From Paragorgia papillata (lineage: Eukaryota; Cnidaria; Anthozoa; Scleralcyonacea; Coralliidae), in contig JAWNZC010000320.1 in the NCBI GenBank assembly GCA_035771165.1, positions 1,321,001 to 1,385,000 of the forward strand: a DNA stretch of 64,000 bases, written 5' to 3'. The position numbers were made by a program, and so were the translations under genes. Under the pieces are notes generated by a model. It searched no databases. It saw only the letters and a list, made by a program, of their open reading frames with translations, and had not been told where the DNA came from. Of the stretch, positions 41,863 to 53,070 are shown one piece after another; positions within the stretch are counted from its first letter, which is position 1; each line of letters opens with the position of its first letter.

Positions 41863-44450
41863 TTATATTAATATTATTAAAGTTTTGAGCTATATATATA
41901 TAGTAGGTAAGTGTTCTCCGGATTATATTAATATTATTAAAGTTTTGAGCTTTCAACTCGGTTCTTCGAGTCTTCTTCAGAAAAGTTTAACGGTGTATTA
42001 GAATGTTCGCGCTGTTCCTCACGTAATTGTATTCGACGAGAGCGTCTGATTGGTACGATGCTAGGAATAGGTGGTGTTTGATTGGTTGTGATGGGACGCG
42101 TTGCTAACCAGGTCTGTGTATAGCTGTATGTGATGATGCTGGTCGTGGAGTGTCCAGTGTTCGACGGGTGGATTTCTTCGGAAGGAACGGAGGAGGGTCG
42201 GTGTGAATCAGGATTGTTATGCGAATGTTTCAATTGCAGGTAGGTGGTAGGTATCAGGGGCGGATCTAGGAATATTTATACCTTAGTCAAATTTGTTGAA
42301 GTCCACATTTTTAGGGCATGCGCCCCCCCCTGGGAAATGTTTAAAATTTGGGTCTCTGACAGCAATTTTGAGCGCAATTTTAAAAGTCTTAAAACATGTT
42401 TTTAATGGTGCCTTGTGTCCCAAAGTATGATGCACATTGCTACGTTATTACGTATACGCATCATTCTTGTTTCTGAAACCTTATTTATAATTCTTTATGT
42501 AATTTTATACTGCATGTCTAACAGCCTTGGTTCGCGTCATTTGATACGCAACATATATAGCCACAGGCTAATGAGCTAATATTCATTTGCGCTTTGTTAG
42601 TATAAAATCAAATATCTCCGTCGACGATTTACTTCCTTATATCTGCTATCATACGCTACTTTAACACCCGTGTGGTTCTCATTACCTACTCTAAAACTTA
42701 TAAATTACGACTGTTTACCGAGTTCAAATGAGGACACAGATTTCACACAAATATAGGGAAAACCCTAACTTGCATGCTCGCAGCCAGACGTATTTTGAAA
42801 TTGAAACCAAAACCCTGAATAAATTTAACAAATCTAGCAATCTTTTATATCGTAGAACGACCATAAACACGGGAATAATGAATCGTGTTGTCAGATATTT
42901 CACGTATCTCAAGCTGCCTTTCGAAAGCGCAACAATATAAATAGCTGATAAATTCATAAACATTTTCGCGCTCCGAGACCAGTTATGACCTCAAGAATTG
43001 AAAGCAATACAGCACTATTGCGTCGGACAGCTTCATAAACACCAAATCATAATGAATATATGAAAACATTTTAAATTAAACTTGCCTTGGACTTTTTGAG
43101 CGAGAGAATGCCCTTCACGGCTTCACGTGTTGAGGTATTTATATTAGGTAAAGCAGTCTTGAGAAAATATTCTTTAGTTACCGAGAACTCGACAAACCAT
43201 GACGCTTTCAGATGAAATCGATGCATATATTTGTCGCAATAACACCCTTGGTGGCTGGCAAGTTAGTCAAGGTTCTACATAGCCAATCAGATTGCTCAAT
43301 TTGAGGTAAATCAGTCGAGATTTGGAGCAAGCCGTGTTCAACCAATGAGAATGGCTAAATCGGATCAAATAAGTCAAAATGGCTGCCAGATACGGCAAAC
43401 CAATCAGTGCTCAGAATTTACCTTGTTTTGACCAATCAGAGTGGCTAAAACGGGGTAAATAAGTCAAAATGGCTGCCAAATTCGGCAAACCTAATCAGTG
43501 CCACCAGGAGGTATAAAACGTCCGCGCGCCTTCCCGCAAATGGTCCTGGTGACGAATTACATTTTCCGCAATTGTTCTCGCTGCTATTACGTCGTTTTTA
43601 ACCGGACTTTTTTTTGCAATCGCTATTTTTTTTACCGTAGTCGTCTGACTTATTTGACTAACGTTAGATCCGCCCCTGGGTATGTCGATGTATCGGTTTA
43701 ATGTTCGTTTGTCTATGCTGTGCCACGCTTCTTTAAATTCGCGCGCATGTTTGGTAGTCGCCCGTCCTAGTATTTTCGTAAGCGACCAGTCAAAAGTGTG
43801 TCCGTTGTCGTCAGCGTGTTTGGCAAGAAGTGAATTATGGTCCAGTCGGTTTATAGCGTTCTGATGTTCTGTTAGTCGTGTCTCAATCTTTTTAGATGTT
43901 TGTCCAATGTATTGTTGTGAGCAGTTATGGCAAGGAAACATGTAAATAGCGTTGTGTCTATCGATCGTAGTCGTCTTGTCTTTGTGTTTCGTGAAATTAG
44001 ATCTAAGTTTATGTGTTGGTTTGTGTGCTATGTCAATGTTAAATGGTCGGAGAAGTCTAGCTGTCATTTCTGACGTAGTGTGGATGTATGGTAAAGTGAT
44101 CTTAGTCCTTTCAGGAGCAGGTTGGTCAGGTGTGATGTTCGTTGGTGTTCGTTTTTTGCGCGTTACGACTTTGTTGATGAAGTTCTTAGGGTAGTTGTTC
44201 ATACGGAATGTCGAGAAAAGGTATCTAGGTTCTTCTGTTTTGGATTGTTCTGTGTTACAGTGCGTGTCAATTCGGTTGAATAATGTTTTAATACAACTGA
44301 TTTTGTGTTGAGTAGGGTGGTTGCTGTTGTAATTCAGTATTTGGTCAGTGTGTATTTTCTTTCGGTAGACTTGGGTGTGTAAGGTGCCGTCATTAGTTTT
44401 AGTCAGTAAGACGTCGAGAAAAGAGAGTTTGCTTTTCTGTTCTTCTTCAA
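41863..44450 (-). mobile_element. Penelope-like element a, minus copy with GIY-YIG endonuclease
   Basis: The frame 44202-43684, preceded by a reverse transcriptase end at 44450-44203, encodes YMFPCHNCSQQYIGQTSKK, the zinc-finger plus GIY-YIG endonuclease of Penelope-like elements, with REFKEAWHSIDKRTLNRY downstream. A 1.4-kb DNA transposon (42255-43678) interrupts it. The C-terminal part resumes at 42233-41937. The 3' end (CTGAAGAAGACTCGAAGAAC) and a tandem duplicate of the last 50 bases (41844-41955) follow. It is head-to-head with a plus copy at 44451. Confidence 0.85.
42255..43678. mobile_element. hAT-like non-autonomous DNA transposon, 1.4 kb
   Basis: The termini CAGGGGCGGATCTAGG (42255) and CCTAGATCCGCCCCTG-type (ending 43678, one change) are inverted. 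The 5 bases GGTAT are duplicated at both borders (42250-42254, 43679-43683), and removing the insert rejoins the Penelope frame. CAGGGGCGG-type ends are common in hAT elements, though 5-bp duplications are less usual than 8-bp. No transposase frame inside. It contains three similar units with CAATCAG and GGCTAAA at 43250-43480. Confidence 0.8.
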
Positions 44451-45360
44451 ACCTCTGGTCAAAACATCACCTCATTCTATCGATAACCTTAACACATTCC
44501 TGACCAATATTAAAGACCTAAAAATTGAACCTGATGAAATCATGATATCCTTCGACGTAGTCTCTCTATTTACTTGCATACCACTAGACACAGCACGACG
44601 AATCACTGAACAACTACTTACCGCTGACGATACTTCATGGCAAACAAGAACCACACTCGACAAAGAAGACATACTTGAACTCCTTGACCTATGCCTTTCA
44701 ACGGAATTCTGCTTTCAAAACACTTTCTACCGACAAGTATCCGGTACCCCTATGGGGCCACCTCTTTCCAGTTTCCTTGCTGAAGCAGTGATGCAGGAAC
44801 TAGAAAAGAGAACCGTGACTAACAACAACGACATTAGAACATGGGACAGATACGTAGACGACGTGTTTGCAATAATCAAGAAAGACAAAACTGACAAAAT
44901 ATTACAAACAATCAACAACGCTACGGAAAATATTAAATTCACAAAAGAAGATGAACAGAAAAACAAACTCTCTTTTCTCGACGTCTTACTGACTAAAACT
45001 AATGACGGCACCTTACACACCCAAGTCTACCGAAAGAAAACACACACTGACCAAATACTGAATTACAACAGCAACCACCCTACTCAATACAAAATCAGTT
45101 GTATTAAAACATTATTCAACCGAATTGACACGCACTGTAACACAGAACAATCCAAAACAGAAGAACGTAGATACCTTTTCTCGACATTCCGTATGAACAA
45201 CTACCCTAAGAACTTCATCAACAAAGTCGTAACGCGCAATTACGTCAGGAACAGCGCGAACATTCTAACACACCGTTAAACTTTTCTGAAGAAGACTCGA
45301 AGAACCGAGTTGAAAGCTCAAAACTTTAATAATATAATCCGGAGAACACTTACCTACTAC
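44451..45360 (+). mobile_element. Penelope-like element a, plus copy (reverse transcriptase part)
   Basis: The 245-codon frame 44542-45279 has ISFDVVSLFTCIPLD (first catalytic Asp), GTPMGPPLSSFLAEAVMQEL and RYVDDVFAIIKKDK (catalytic YVDD). Near its end it joins directly to the element terminus, skipping the endonuclease, so it is internally deleted. The 3' terminus (45290-45350) is the inverted equivalent of 41865-41955. The 5' side begins abruptly at 44451, where it meets the minus copy. Confidence 0.88.
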
Positions 45361-45393
45361 ATTATGCCTGGATTACAAATCTTCAAATTCACT

Positions 45394-46620
45394 AAAAAAT
45401 AAGACCGCACGATTGGCAGACAAAACAAGAAAAGATCTTCACAAAAGTTTCGAACAGTTTGGCTTAAAAATCACGGCAGAAGCAAATTTAACTTCAGTAA
45501 ACTTTTTAGACGTTACTTTCGACCTAAGCAATGGAAAATACAAACCTTTTCGAAAGCCCAATGACGATCCATTATACATAAACAAGCAATCAAACCACCC
45601 ACCAAGCATTTTAAGACAGCTACCTACATCAATCAACAAGCGCATTTCCCTCCTCTCGTCTGACGAGCAGACATTCCATGAAACCGCACCAATTTACCAA
45701 GATGCATTAAGGCGCAGCAATTTCAACCATGAGCTAAACTACACACAAGAAACACCACAGCAAACACGCAGAAATAGACACCGCAATATCATCTGGTTTA
45801 ACCCTCCATTTAACAAAAATGTCAAAACAAACATAGGACGCAATTTTCTTAGCCTTATTGACAAGCACTTTCCAACAGGACACAAGCTTCACAAACTTTT
45901 TAACAGAAACACAGTCAAGATTAGCTATAGTTGCATGAACAACGTCAAGTCCATTATCACGAAACATAATTCACGCACAATCAGGAAAAGCAAGCCACGA
46001 AGCATAGTTACAAGCAGTTGCAATTGCAGGATTAAGGACAATTGCCCCCTACGTGGGCAATGCATGACAAACAACATAGTATACAAGGCATCTATTTCCA
46101 TAAGCAACACGAACATCACTAAGCAATACATTGGCATGACAGCAAGTACATTTAAAGAGCGATATCGTAACCATACTAAATCTTTCCAGAATAAAAAGTA
46201 TTCAAACGAGACGGAACTTTCGAAATACATTTGGAATCTAAAAGAAAAAAAACAAAGTTTCCACATAACCTGGTCTATACTAAAACACTCAATTTCCTAC
46301 ACGGGAGGATCAAAAAGATGCAATTTATGTTTGGACGAAAAACTTTTCATCATGAAGGCAGACAAACAACTCTTACTAAACAAAAGATCAGAAATAGTTT
46401 CGACGTGTCGGCACAAAAATAGATTCCGGATCAACAACCTAAACAATCAAAGGAATGCGCGCAACGTTTCGACGCCCACACCCACGCTCCAAATGAATCC
46501 GCCGGACGTTTCGACGCCCACACCCACGCCCCAACTAACGCATTTAAGCAGCCCACTAACCGATATTTTTCAGTCGCCTGATGATCCCGTTTAGGGTGAA
46601 ACCTCTCGTAGCGAAGACTT
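45394..46620 (+). mobile_element. Penelope-like element b, copy 1 (5'-truncated)
   Basis: The frame 45413-46594 (393 codons) is open. It starts in the thumb region of the reverse transcriptase (DLHKSFEQFGLKITAEANL), continues with a cysteine-rich block SSCNCRIKDNCPLRGQC and a GIY-YIG endonuclease (IVYKASIS, then [18 protein letters not shown]), and ends with two repeated VSTPTPT motifs. The catalytic YxDD part is missing because of 5' truncation at ACTAAAAAATAAG. The 3' end carries a hammerhead-like motif. The family differs from Penelope element a. Confidence 0.88.
46571..46618 (+). ncRNA. Hammerhead-ribozyme-like motif, copy 1
   Basis: CTGATGA (46578-46584), a CCC/GGG helix, GAAA, and a short third helix closing at GTA are in hammerhead order; the outer bases CGC and GCG could pair as helix I. 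Penelope-like elements are known to carry minimal hammerheads. The first pair of helix II is T-T here, so activity is uncertain. Confidence 0.45.
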
Positions 46621-46645
46621 TAAGGTAAAACTATACTTTATACTT

Positions 46646-46647
<2 letters not shown>

Positions 46648-46727
<80 letters not shown>
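46648..46727. repeat. TA microsatellite
   Basis: About 80 bases of (TA)n with one C, between the 3' end of Penelope b copy 1 and the inverted partial copy. Frames of alternating Tyr and Ile across it are artefacts. Confidence 0.95.
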
Positions 46728-46728
<1 letters not shown>

Positions 46729-46796
46729 ATATATATAAGTGAGTTTTGGTTCACGAAATGTTAGAGAGTGCTCAATACCATATATAGATAGATCAA

Positions 46797-46965
46797 AATA
46801 CAAAGTATGAAGTATAGTTTTACCTTAAAGTCTTTGCTACCAGAGGTTTCACCCTAAACGGGATCATCAGGCGACTGAAAAATATCGGTTAGTGGGCTGC
46901 TTAAATGCGTTAGTTGGGGCGTGGGTGTGGGCGTCGAAACGTTGCGCGCATTCCTTTGATTGTTT
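46797..46965 (-). mobile_element. Penelope-like element b, inverted 3' fragment
   Basis: Reverse complement of the last 160 bases of element b (to TTTCAGTCGCCTGATGATCC and beyond). It lies head-to-head just before copy 2. Such inverted partial copies at the 5' side are a hallmark of Penelope-like elements. Confidence 0.85.
46828..46877 (-). ncRNA. Hammerhead-ribozyme-like motif, copy 2
   Basis: Same motif as 46571-46618 on the minus strand; here helix III is ACC-TCT-GGT followed by A, a 3-bp helix that fits a minimal hammerhead better. Confidence 0.45.
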
Positions 46966-49095
46966 AGGTTCGAACATTTGATTGTTTTGATCGAAAAAGT
47001 TGAAAGCGTAATAAAACGTATGAGATGGAAAGCTCACTTTTTTCTTAATGGTGATAGAAACCCGTCAAAAAATAACCATTTCGGACTGCCTTCTAACAAA
47101 ACACCTCCCACTGTTTTGGATATTAAACCTTTCGAAGACGACTTAATAAAACTCATTGAAAACACCAAATTTCGGCATACGAGCAATCCATTTCAGGAAT
47201 CTTTGGCAAACGATTTGAAGAAAATTAATTCGTCACCTAATATTTTTGTTTTCGCCGACAAAACTAGAAACATTTATGAAACCTCGCTCGACACATACAA
47301 CAATCTTTTGCATGACAATATAACAAAAACATATAAACATGTATCAGAGGGCACCATAGAACAGATAGACAATGAACTGAAACACATTTCGAATAACTTG
47401 GGAATTGGCGACCGTATTGAACACATGAAAAAACGCGAAACATTTATTTCACTCAAAGATCATAAGGATAATTTCGAAAACAACCCAACATGCCGATTAA
47501 TTAATCCTGCTAAAAGTGAGTCCGGAGAGCTCAGCAAAGTAATTCTTGATAAAATCAACTCTAAGTTAAGGAACATTTTGAACGTAAATCAATGGAGAAA
47601 CACACAAGAAGTAATCGAATGGTTTGGCAACATTGAAGAGAAAAGCAGACATACCTTCATTTCGTTTGACATTGTTAATTTCTACCCTTCAATTTCTGAA
47701 GACCTTCTGGACCAAGCATTATCTTGGGCCAGAAATTTGGCTATCATTACCGAAAGTGACATTTCAATAGTAAAACACGCTAGAAAATCGCTCCTTTTCA
47801 ACAACGAAAAACCGTGGATAAAAAAAGACAGCAACAGTTTATTTGATGTTACCATGGGTAGCTATGACGGCGCTGAAGTATGCGAACTAGTAGGCCTTTT
47901 CATTCTAAACGACCTAGGGAAAAAGTTTGGCAACCAAAATATTGGCCTATATAGAGACGACGGATAGGCAGTACTAAAAAATAAGACCGCACGATTGGCA
48001 GACAAAACAAGAAAAGATCTTCACAAAAGTTTCGAACAGTTTGGCTTAAAAATCACGGCAGAAGCAAATTTAATTTCAATAAACTTTTTAGACGTTACTT
48101 TCGACCTAAGCAATGGAAAATACAAACCTTTTCGAAAGCCCAATGACGATCCATTATACATAAACAAGCAATCAAACCACCCACCAAGCATTTTAAGACA
48201 GCTACCTACATCAATCAACAAGCGCATTTCCCTCCTCTCGTCTGACGAGCGGACATTCCATGAAACCGCACCAATTTACCAAGATGCATTAAGGCGCAGC
48301 AATTTCAACCATGAGCTAAACTACACACAAGAAGCACAGCAAACACGCAGAAATATACACCGCAATATCATCTGGTTTAACCCTCCATTTAACAAAAATG
48401 TCAAAACAAACATAGGACGGAACTTTCTTAGCCTTATTGACAAGCACTTTCCACCAGGACACAAGCTTCACAAACTTTTTAACAGAAACACAGTCAAGAT
48501 TAGCTATAGTTGCATGAACAACGTCAAGTCTATTATCACGAAACATAATTCACGCACAATCAGGAAAAGCAAGCCACGAAGCATAGTTACAAGCAGTTGC
48601 AATTGCAGGATTAAGGACAATTGCCCCCTACGTGGGCAATGCATGACAAACAACATAGTATACAAGGCATCTATTTCCAACAGCAAGTACATTTAAAGAG
48701 CGATATCGTAACCATACTAAATCTTTCCAGAATAAAAAGTATTCAAATGAGACGGAACTTTCGAAATACATTTGGAATCTAAAAGAAAAAAAAACCAAGT
48801 TTCGACATAACCTGGTCTATACTAAAACACTCTTACACGGGAGGATAAAAAAGATGCAATTTATGTTTGGACGAAAAACTTTTCATCATTTAGGCAGACA
48901 AACAACTCAAAAATAGATTTCGGATCATCAACCTAAACAATCAAAGGAATGCGCCGGACGTTTCGACGCCCACACCCACGCCCCAACTAACGCATTTAAG
49001 CAGCCCACTAACCGATATTTTTCAGTCGCCTGATGATCCCGTTTAGGGTGAAACCTCTGGTAGCAAAGACTTTAAGGTAAAACTATACTTCATAC
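46966..49095 (+). mobile_element. Penelope-like element b, copy 2 (nearly full length)
   Basis: The frame 46960-47967 holds the reverse transcriptase fingers and palm (FISFDIVNFYPSISEDLL, then GLYRDDG). A TAG stop at 47965-47967 lies directly after the catalytic YRDD; the frame then stays open to 48696 with the same thumb and Cys-rich region as copy 1. A deletion near 48690 removes the YIG core of the endonuclease, and further frame breaks follow to 48960. The 3' end with the hammerhead-like motif is at 49023-49070, then a TA run (49100-49128). The start of similarity is at 46966, directly after the inverted fragment. Confidence 0.88.
49023..49070 (+). ncRNA. Hammerhead-ribozyme-like motif, copy 3
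   Basis: Same as copy 2, plus strand, at the end of Penelope b copy 2: CTGATGA, CCC/GGG helix, GAAA, ACC-TCT-GGT-A. Confidence 0.45.
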
Positions 49096-49097
49096 TT

Positions 49098-49129
<32 letters not shown>

Positions 49130-49132
<3 letters not shown>

Positions 49133-50640
49133 TGGAGAAGAGTATTCTACTAGCAACTAAAACACTCGTAGAATCCATATTTCACTACATCCGGGAACCG
49201 AGTGGCGTATTTCTCGTATGTAACGTTCGCGAGTGACATATCGACAGGTCAAAATTTGCTCCTTTTGCCGTAAGTTTCGAATTAATATATAAATATATTG
49301 CAAAGTGGGAGTTTCCAAGATGCCTGCCATGCGAATTCCGACTTTCGACCATGGGGGCTGAAGCCCCCAGCTTCTGACAGCCCTGAGGGGACATGCCCGA
49401 GTGGAACTCCGGGAACTGTTTGACATTTTGTTTGTGCTAAAATGTAGTTGGTTAGAACCTAACAGAAAATTTATGAAGAGACTTACTAAGACTTGGGCTT
49501 CTTGGGGGATTTACTCCTTTCATATGTATACCAAAATATATCAGAGGGTCAATCTCCTCCATTAACCGCTTTACACCTCCACCCCCCCCACCCCCCCCTC
49601 CATAAATTCACCGCGTTCTCCTGCTGGTATTTGTAATACACTTCTAGCTTCCTCAACAACCTACTAAAATACACAGTTATATAATTTTAATGACAATATT
49701 TTTAAAAAATGCAAAAACTACATATTACAACAACCTTAATTTAACCTTTAATTTTTAACCTTAATTTCTTTTGAATTGTTATTGAGTTTTATATATATAT
49801 ATTTCAAAAACTCATTAATAATTGATGAGGAAAATTCAAAAGAAATTAAGGTTTAATCAGTGTCTTTATAGCATGATACTGCACTCATTAATAAAACAGC
49901 GGTTCTGTACCACCTATTTTTTTACAAATTTTTAGCTGCTCTTTTTAGAGTCCCTTTCTACTTTTGCAAGCACTTTCTGCCAAGCTTCTGTTGTTTCTTC
50001 CTTGAGGGCCATGCCAATTGGGCTTTACTGCAGTCCTCAGTGGTGCTCAGACTTGAGAGGTAGTGTGCTAATAGCTTGACTATTAAAGCTATGGTATTAT
50101 AAGCTATAGTCGTGAAGTATTGTAGTAAAGCTTAAGTAGGTAAATCAATACGCATGCGCAGTAGATACAAAACATGATGTCAGAACCCTTAAAAAGTTAT
50201 GGTCCACCCCTATAAAGATGGCAGTGGCAGAGGTTGTCCAGCAAAAATTATACAAAATTTCTGCATTTCAAGTATCATATTCGAAATATTTTTCTTAAGT
50301 TCTTGTTATACATAAACACGGCTTATATGGATGGAATTGCAGCAGTACGCTAGACCATATTAAAGTTATGGACAGAAGGGCAGAAAAAGCCAATCGTAGA
50401 TTAAACACGTGCCATTTTACAAATAAAGTTCAAATCAAATCCATTCTACAGTTTTATAATAGCCCTTCACCCTTGAACGATTGTTCTATTTAAGACACTA
50501 ACATGAAATACTAAACAGAAAACCCACATTCACAAACATTACTTTGAGTAACTATGTTGGAGTGTTACAAAATTATTATAATACTATATAATAGTAGATA
50601 TAGAAAGTTGGAAACGCTGTTAGTCGTCAGACATGAAGCG
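49130..50640. other. Unrecognised part of E1
   Basis: A C-rich tract is at 49577-49600. A small inverted repeat with AATTTCTTTTGAATT is at 49765-49850. The overlapping short frames at 49157-49426 have no recognisable domain. I see no RNA gene or transposon terminus. Confidence 0.5.
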
Positions 50641-51079
50641 TAATTATTTAAAAACTTTACCTTTAAAGATAGCACCAATTTCTTCTACTTCGGAACTGAT
50701 CTTTAGGAGCAGAGAATTTCTTCGACAATCCATAGTAGACAAGATCGACGCCTGCTAAAAATTTTATTATCGACAAAGTAAGACTGGTAAAGATACAGTA
50801 AAAACTTGATCATCCAAGCTTCGAATCACTTTCGAAATGTGCCGCCGACCGCGTGACTCGTGACATTGAGGGCCAATGGAATTATGAGATATTCACGCGC
50901 GTTTCATCGTGGGTTCGCACGTTACACGCGAGACACCACTTAACACCTTGTTTTTCATTTATAACCGTGGTTTTTCCAAGATGGACGGCAACTAACATTA
51001 TACAACGTGGAAATGTGGTATTTGTACTGCTTTCATTACTTAACACTTAGAGCGTTGATGGGTCATTATTTTTCGGCAC

Positions 51080-51561
51080 ATTATCAAGATAATGACTTTC
51101 TTATTTTTAAAAATATTTTTCTTATTAAGATAATGACTTTCTTAAATTAAGAAATATTTTTCTTACCAAGAAAATCATTTTCTTGTTTTTTTAAGTATAC
51201 TTTTTTGTTATAACAAATAATTTTCTTGTTTTAAGAAATATATTTCTTATTTAGAAAATTATTTTCTTATGTTAAGCAATATTTTTCTTATTAAGAAAAT
51301 AAATTTCTTATTTTAAGAGATATCTTTCCTATTTTAAGAAATATCTTTCTTATTAAGAAAATTATTTTCTTATTTTAAGAAATATTTTTCTTATTAAGAT
51401 AATATATTTCTTATTTTAAGAAATATCTTTCTTATTTTAAGAAATATCTTTCTTATTTTAAGAAATATCTTTCTTATTAAGATAATAATTTTCTTATTTC
51501 AAGAAATATTTCTTGATTTAAGAAAAAAATTTCTTGACAAGAAAATTATTTTTTTGCTGTG
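51080..51561. repeat. Right subterminal palindrome array of E1
   Basis: Some 20 copies of TTCTTATTTTAAGAAATAT-like units in tandem, ending with the terminus GCTGTG. The left end (32400-32590) has a shorter, more diverged set. Likely transposase-binding or structural DNA (inference). Confidence 0.85.
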
Positions 51562-52607
51562 TAATCTTGCTAATTCTCACTTGATCACCTATCTTAAATT
51601 ATCATTCATTTCGTTTCTATCCTGCATTCTGATTGGTTAATTCACCTGCAAATAACTGAGTGCAAATAATTTTTTGCCGCAAATAATGTTATGAGCATGC
51701 GCACTAGCGATGGCGCTGCTGACTGCAAATCATTTTCGTAAACATGGCGGCTAGTTCTTAATTCAGCTATTCGAGGAAATAATCGAGAGTATTTGGAAGC
51801 ATTCATAACGACAATGTACTTTAGAAAAGAAATAGTTAGAAGGAAGATTTAGTGAGATAAAAAGCAACACTCGTGCCAACAAAAAGTAAGTCTTACGAAG
51901 ATTTTAGTATGCCGAAGACACAGAGAAGAGTGGCGATCTCTAACTTCAGGCATTTCAGATTTTTAACTATTTTATGAATGATAAATCAATTATTGAACTC
52001 GTCTGTCGCAAAATATCATGATTTGTCAGTGTCTCGCTACCAGTTATTTGCCTCTGCCTTCGGCATCGGCAAATAACTAGTAGCTCGCCACTGACAAATC
52101 ATGATATTTTGCTCAGACTCGTCCAATAATTGATAATTATTTTGTAGCGTACAGACTTTAAATCATTCATGTCACTATTGTACAACGTATGCCATACTTT
52201 ATCTTCGATTGCATTATTTACAAGAGCAAGTTTCGTTTTAATACTACGATGAAGTGTGTGATTGTAAGCGTAAACTAAATCAGGCAACATATCAATGTAT
52301 CTCATGGTTTTCCGGCTTCGCCGTAAAATAGCGTCACATTTTTTTTTCAATGTACGGATTAAGCGTTCAACAATAGATGCTTTTGTTTCGTTAAATGTAG
52401 TATACAAATGAATCTCTTCATTGTTCATCAATTGTGTAAAGTGTAAGCGTCTTGTTTCATTAACCATTCAAGAATCTGTTTTCGACTCAGTTTGCACTTG
52501 CCCTCTTCCTTTACATCATGGTACCAATGCTCAGCGCCTCCAAACCCACCAGAACGTTTGGGGTCGAAATAAACACTTGACAAATACTCATCAATATTGT
52601 CCATTCT
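51562..52607 (-). pseudogene. Integrase, N-terminal and central remnant (Polinton C)
   Basis: Integrase similarity resumes at 51562 (TAATCTTGCTAATTCTCAC) after E1, is broken by a second insert (51598-52137), and continues to the start region near 52607. The glutamate region (KASIVERLIRTLK) is present. A deletion corresponding to A positions 22730-23020 removes both catalytic aspartates. So C could only have moved with help from another element. Confidence 0.88.
51598..52137. repeat. Insertion in the C integrase (MITE-like, about 0.54 kb)
   Basis: Borders were placed by comparison with A. The termini AATTATCATTCATTTC and AATAATTGATAATTATT are roughly inverted. At 52024-52115 lies a hairpin whose arms contain CAGTTATTTGCC and GGCAAATAACTAG around a CTTCGG loop. 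No gene. Confidence 0.6.
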
Positions 52608-52615
52608 GTACTGTC

Positions 52616-52975
52616 TCAGTTTGTTTTATAATGAAACGGAAAAATTACTTGGGTATTAATCTTCGGTATTAAAGTCTCCGACTCGGCTGGAGCAACAACA
52701 ACGTCCGATTGTTGTGGCACTACTGTTTCAGAAAGCACAACGCCAGACATATTATATCCTGTCGAAACATTGGTATTGCTCTCAACGCATCTATAATTTT
52801 TAATATTTTTACTATTATATCCCATTTGCAGATGACCCTCTAAATTTAAATCGTTACGACCAAAGCTAACACCGATTCTAAACATTTTCTGTCTGTTATG
52901 ATTTTTATTTCTCTTGGCTCTGTCATTTTGTGATCTGCTATATAACAAGCCCCCATTTGGAAATTTTCTCTAAAC
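52616..52975 (-). pseudogene. Copy of the 125-aa accessory gene (Polinton C)
   Basis: The body and tail are as in 23243-23620 (KMFRIGVSFGRNDLNLEGHL). The signal-like N-terminus is out of frame owing to a small change near 52945, and the stop is lost by a one-base change near 52660, extending the C-terminus to 52616. Confidence 0.7.
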
Positions 52976-53070
52976 CGTATACCACTGTCACCACAAGCAA
53001 CAATGTATAGTATGAAGGAAGTAGACCAAGCATTAGGTTTTTAAAAACTTTTTTATTCACACAATTTTAA

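Larger units (their letters stand above)
32840..50733 (-). pseudogene. Spliced gene carried by E1, unknown family, interrupted
   Basis: Coding exon 1 is 50661-50733 (ATG at 50733, donor GTAAAG). Exon 2 is 40943-41040 (acceptor TTTTTACAG, donor GTATGT) and joins in frame, giving 57 codons. A third exon starts near 33467 or 33460, and the last coding block ends at 32840. The last block (FTTEVKKLVEAVVAYLATF, then LDFDYPRYNEIGLNILQYY) resembles the C-terminal part of large uncharacterised proteins common in cnidarians and fishes; this is recollection, not a search. Insertion E2 lies in the intron after exon 2, and a TA-flanked insert (33191-33411) breaks the last part. Total coding length of about 190 codons is too short for a transposase, so the gene is probably internally deleted. 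Confidence 0.5.
32391..51561. mobile_element. DNA transposon E1 inserted in the integrase of C (19.2 kb with nested elements)
   Basis: The ends are CACAGCAAAAAATAATTTTC (32391) and its reverse complement (ending GCTGTG at 51561). The target TA is duplicated (32389-32390 and 51562-51563), proven by comparison with the uninterrupted A integrase. Subterminal regions (32400-32590, 51080-51540) are packed with palindromic TTCTTA/TAAGAA units. A small spliced gene reads on the minus strand. TA duplication would fit Tc1/mariner-like families, but no DDE transposase is visible, so it is either non-autonomous or of an unrecognised type. Most of the length is due to later nested insertions. Confidence 0.85.

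Noticed and set aside
44472..45020. Minus-strand frames opposite the Penelope reverse transcriptase
   Set aside because: Antisense shadows of the plus-strand gene with its catalytic YVDD motif.
46591..46803. Frame of alternating Tyr-Ile
   Set aside because: Translation of a TA microsatellite.
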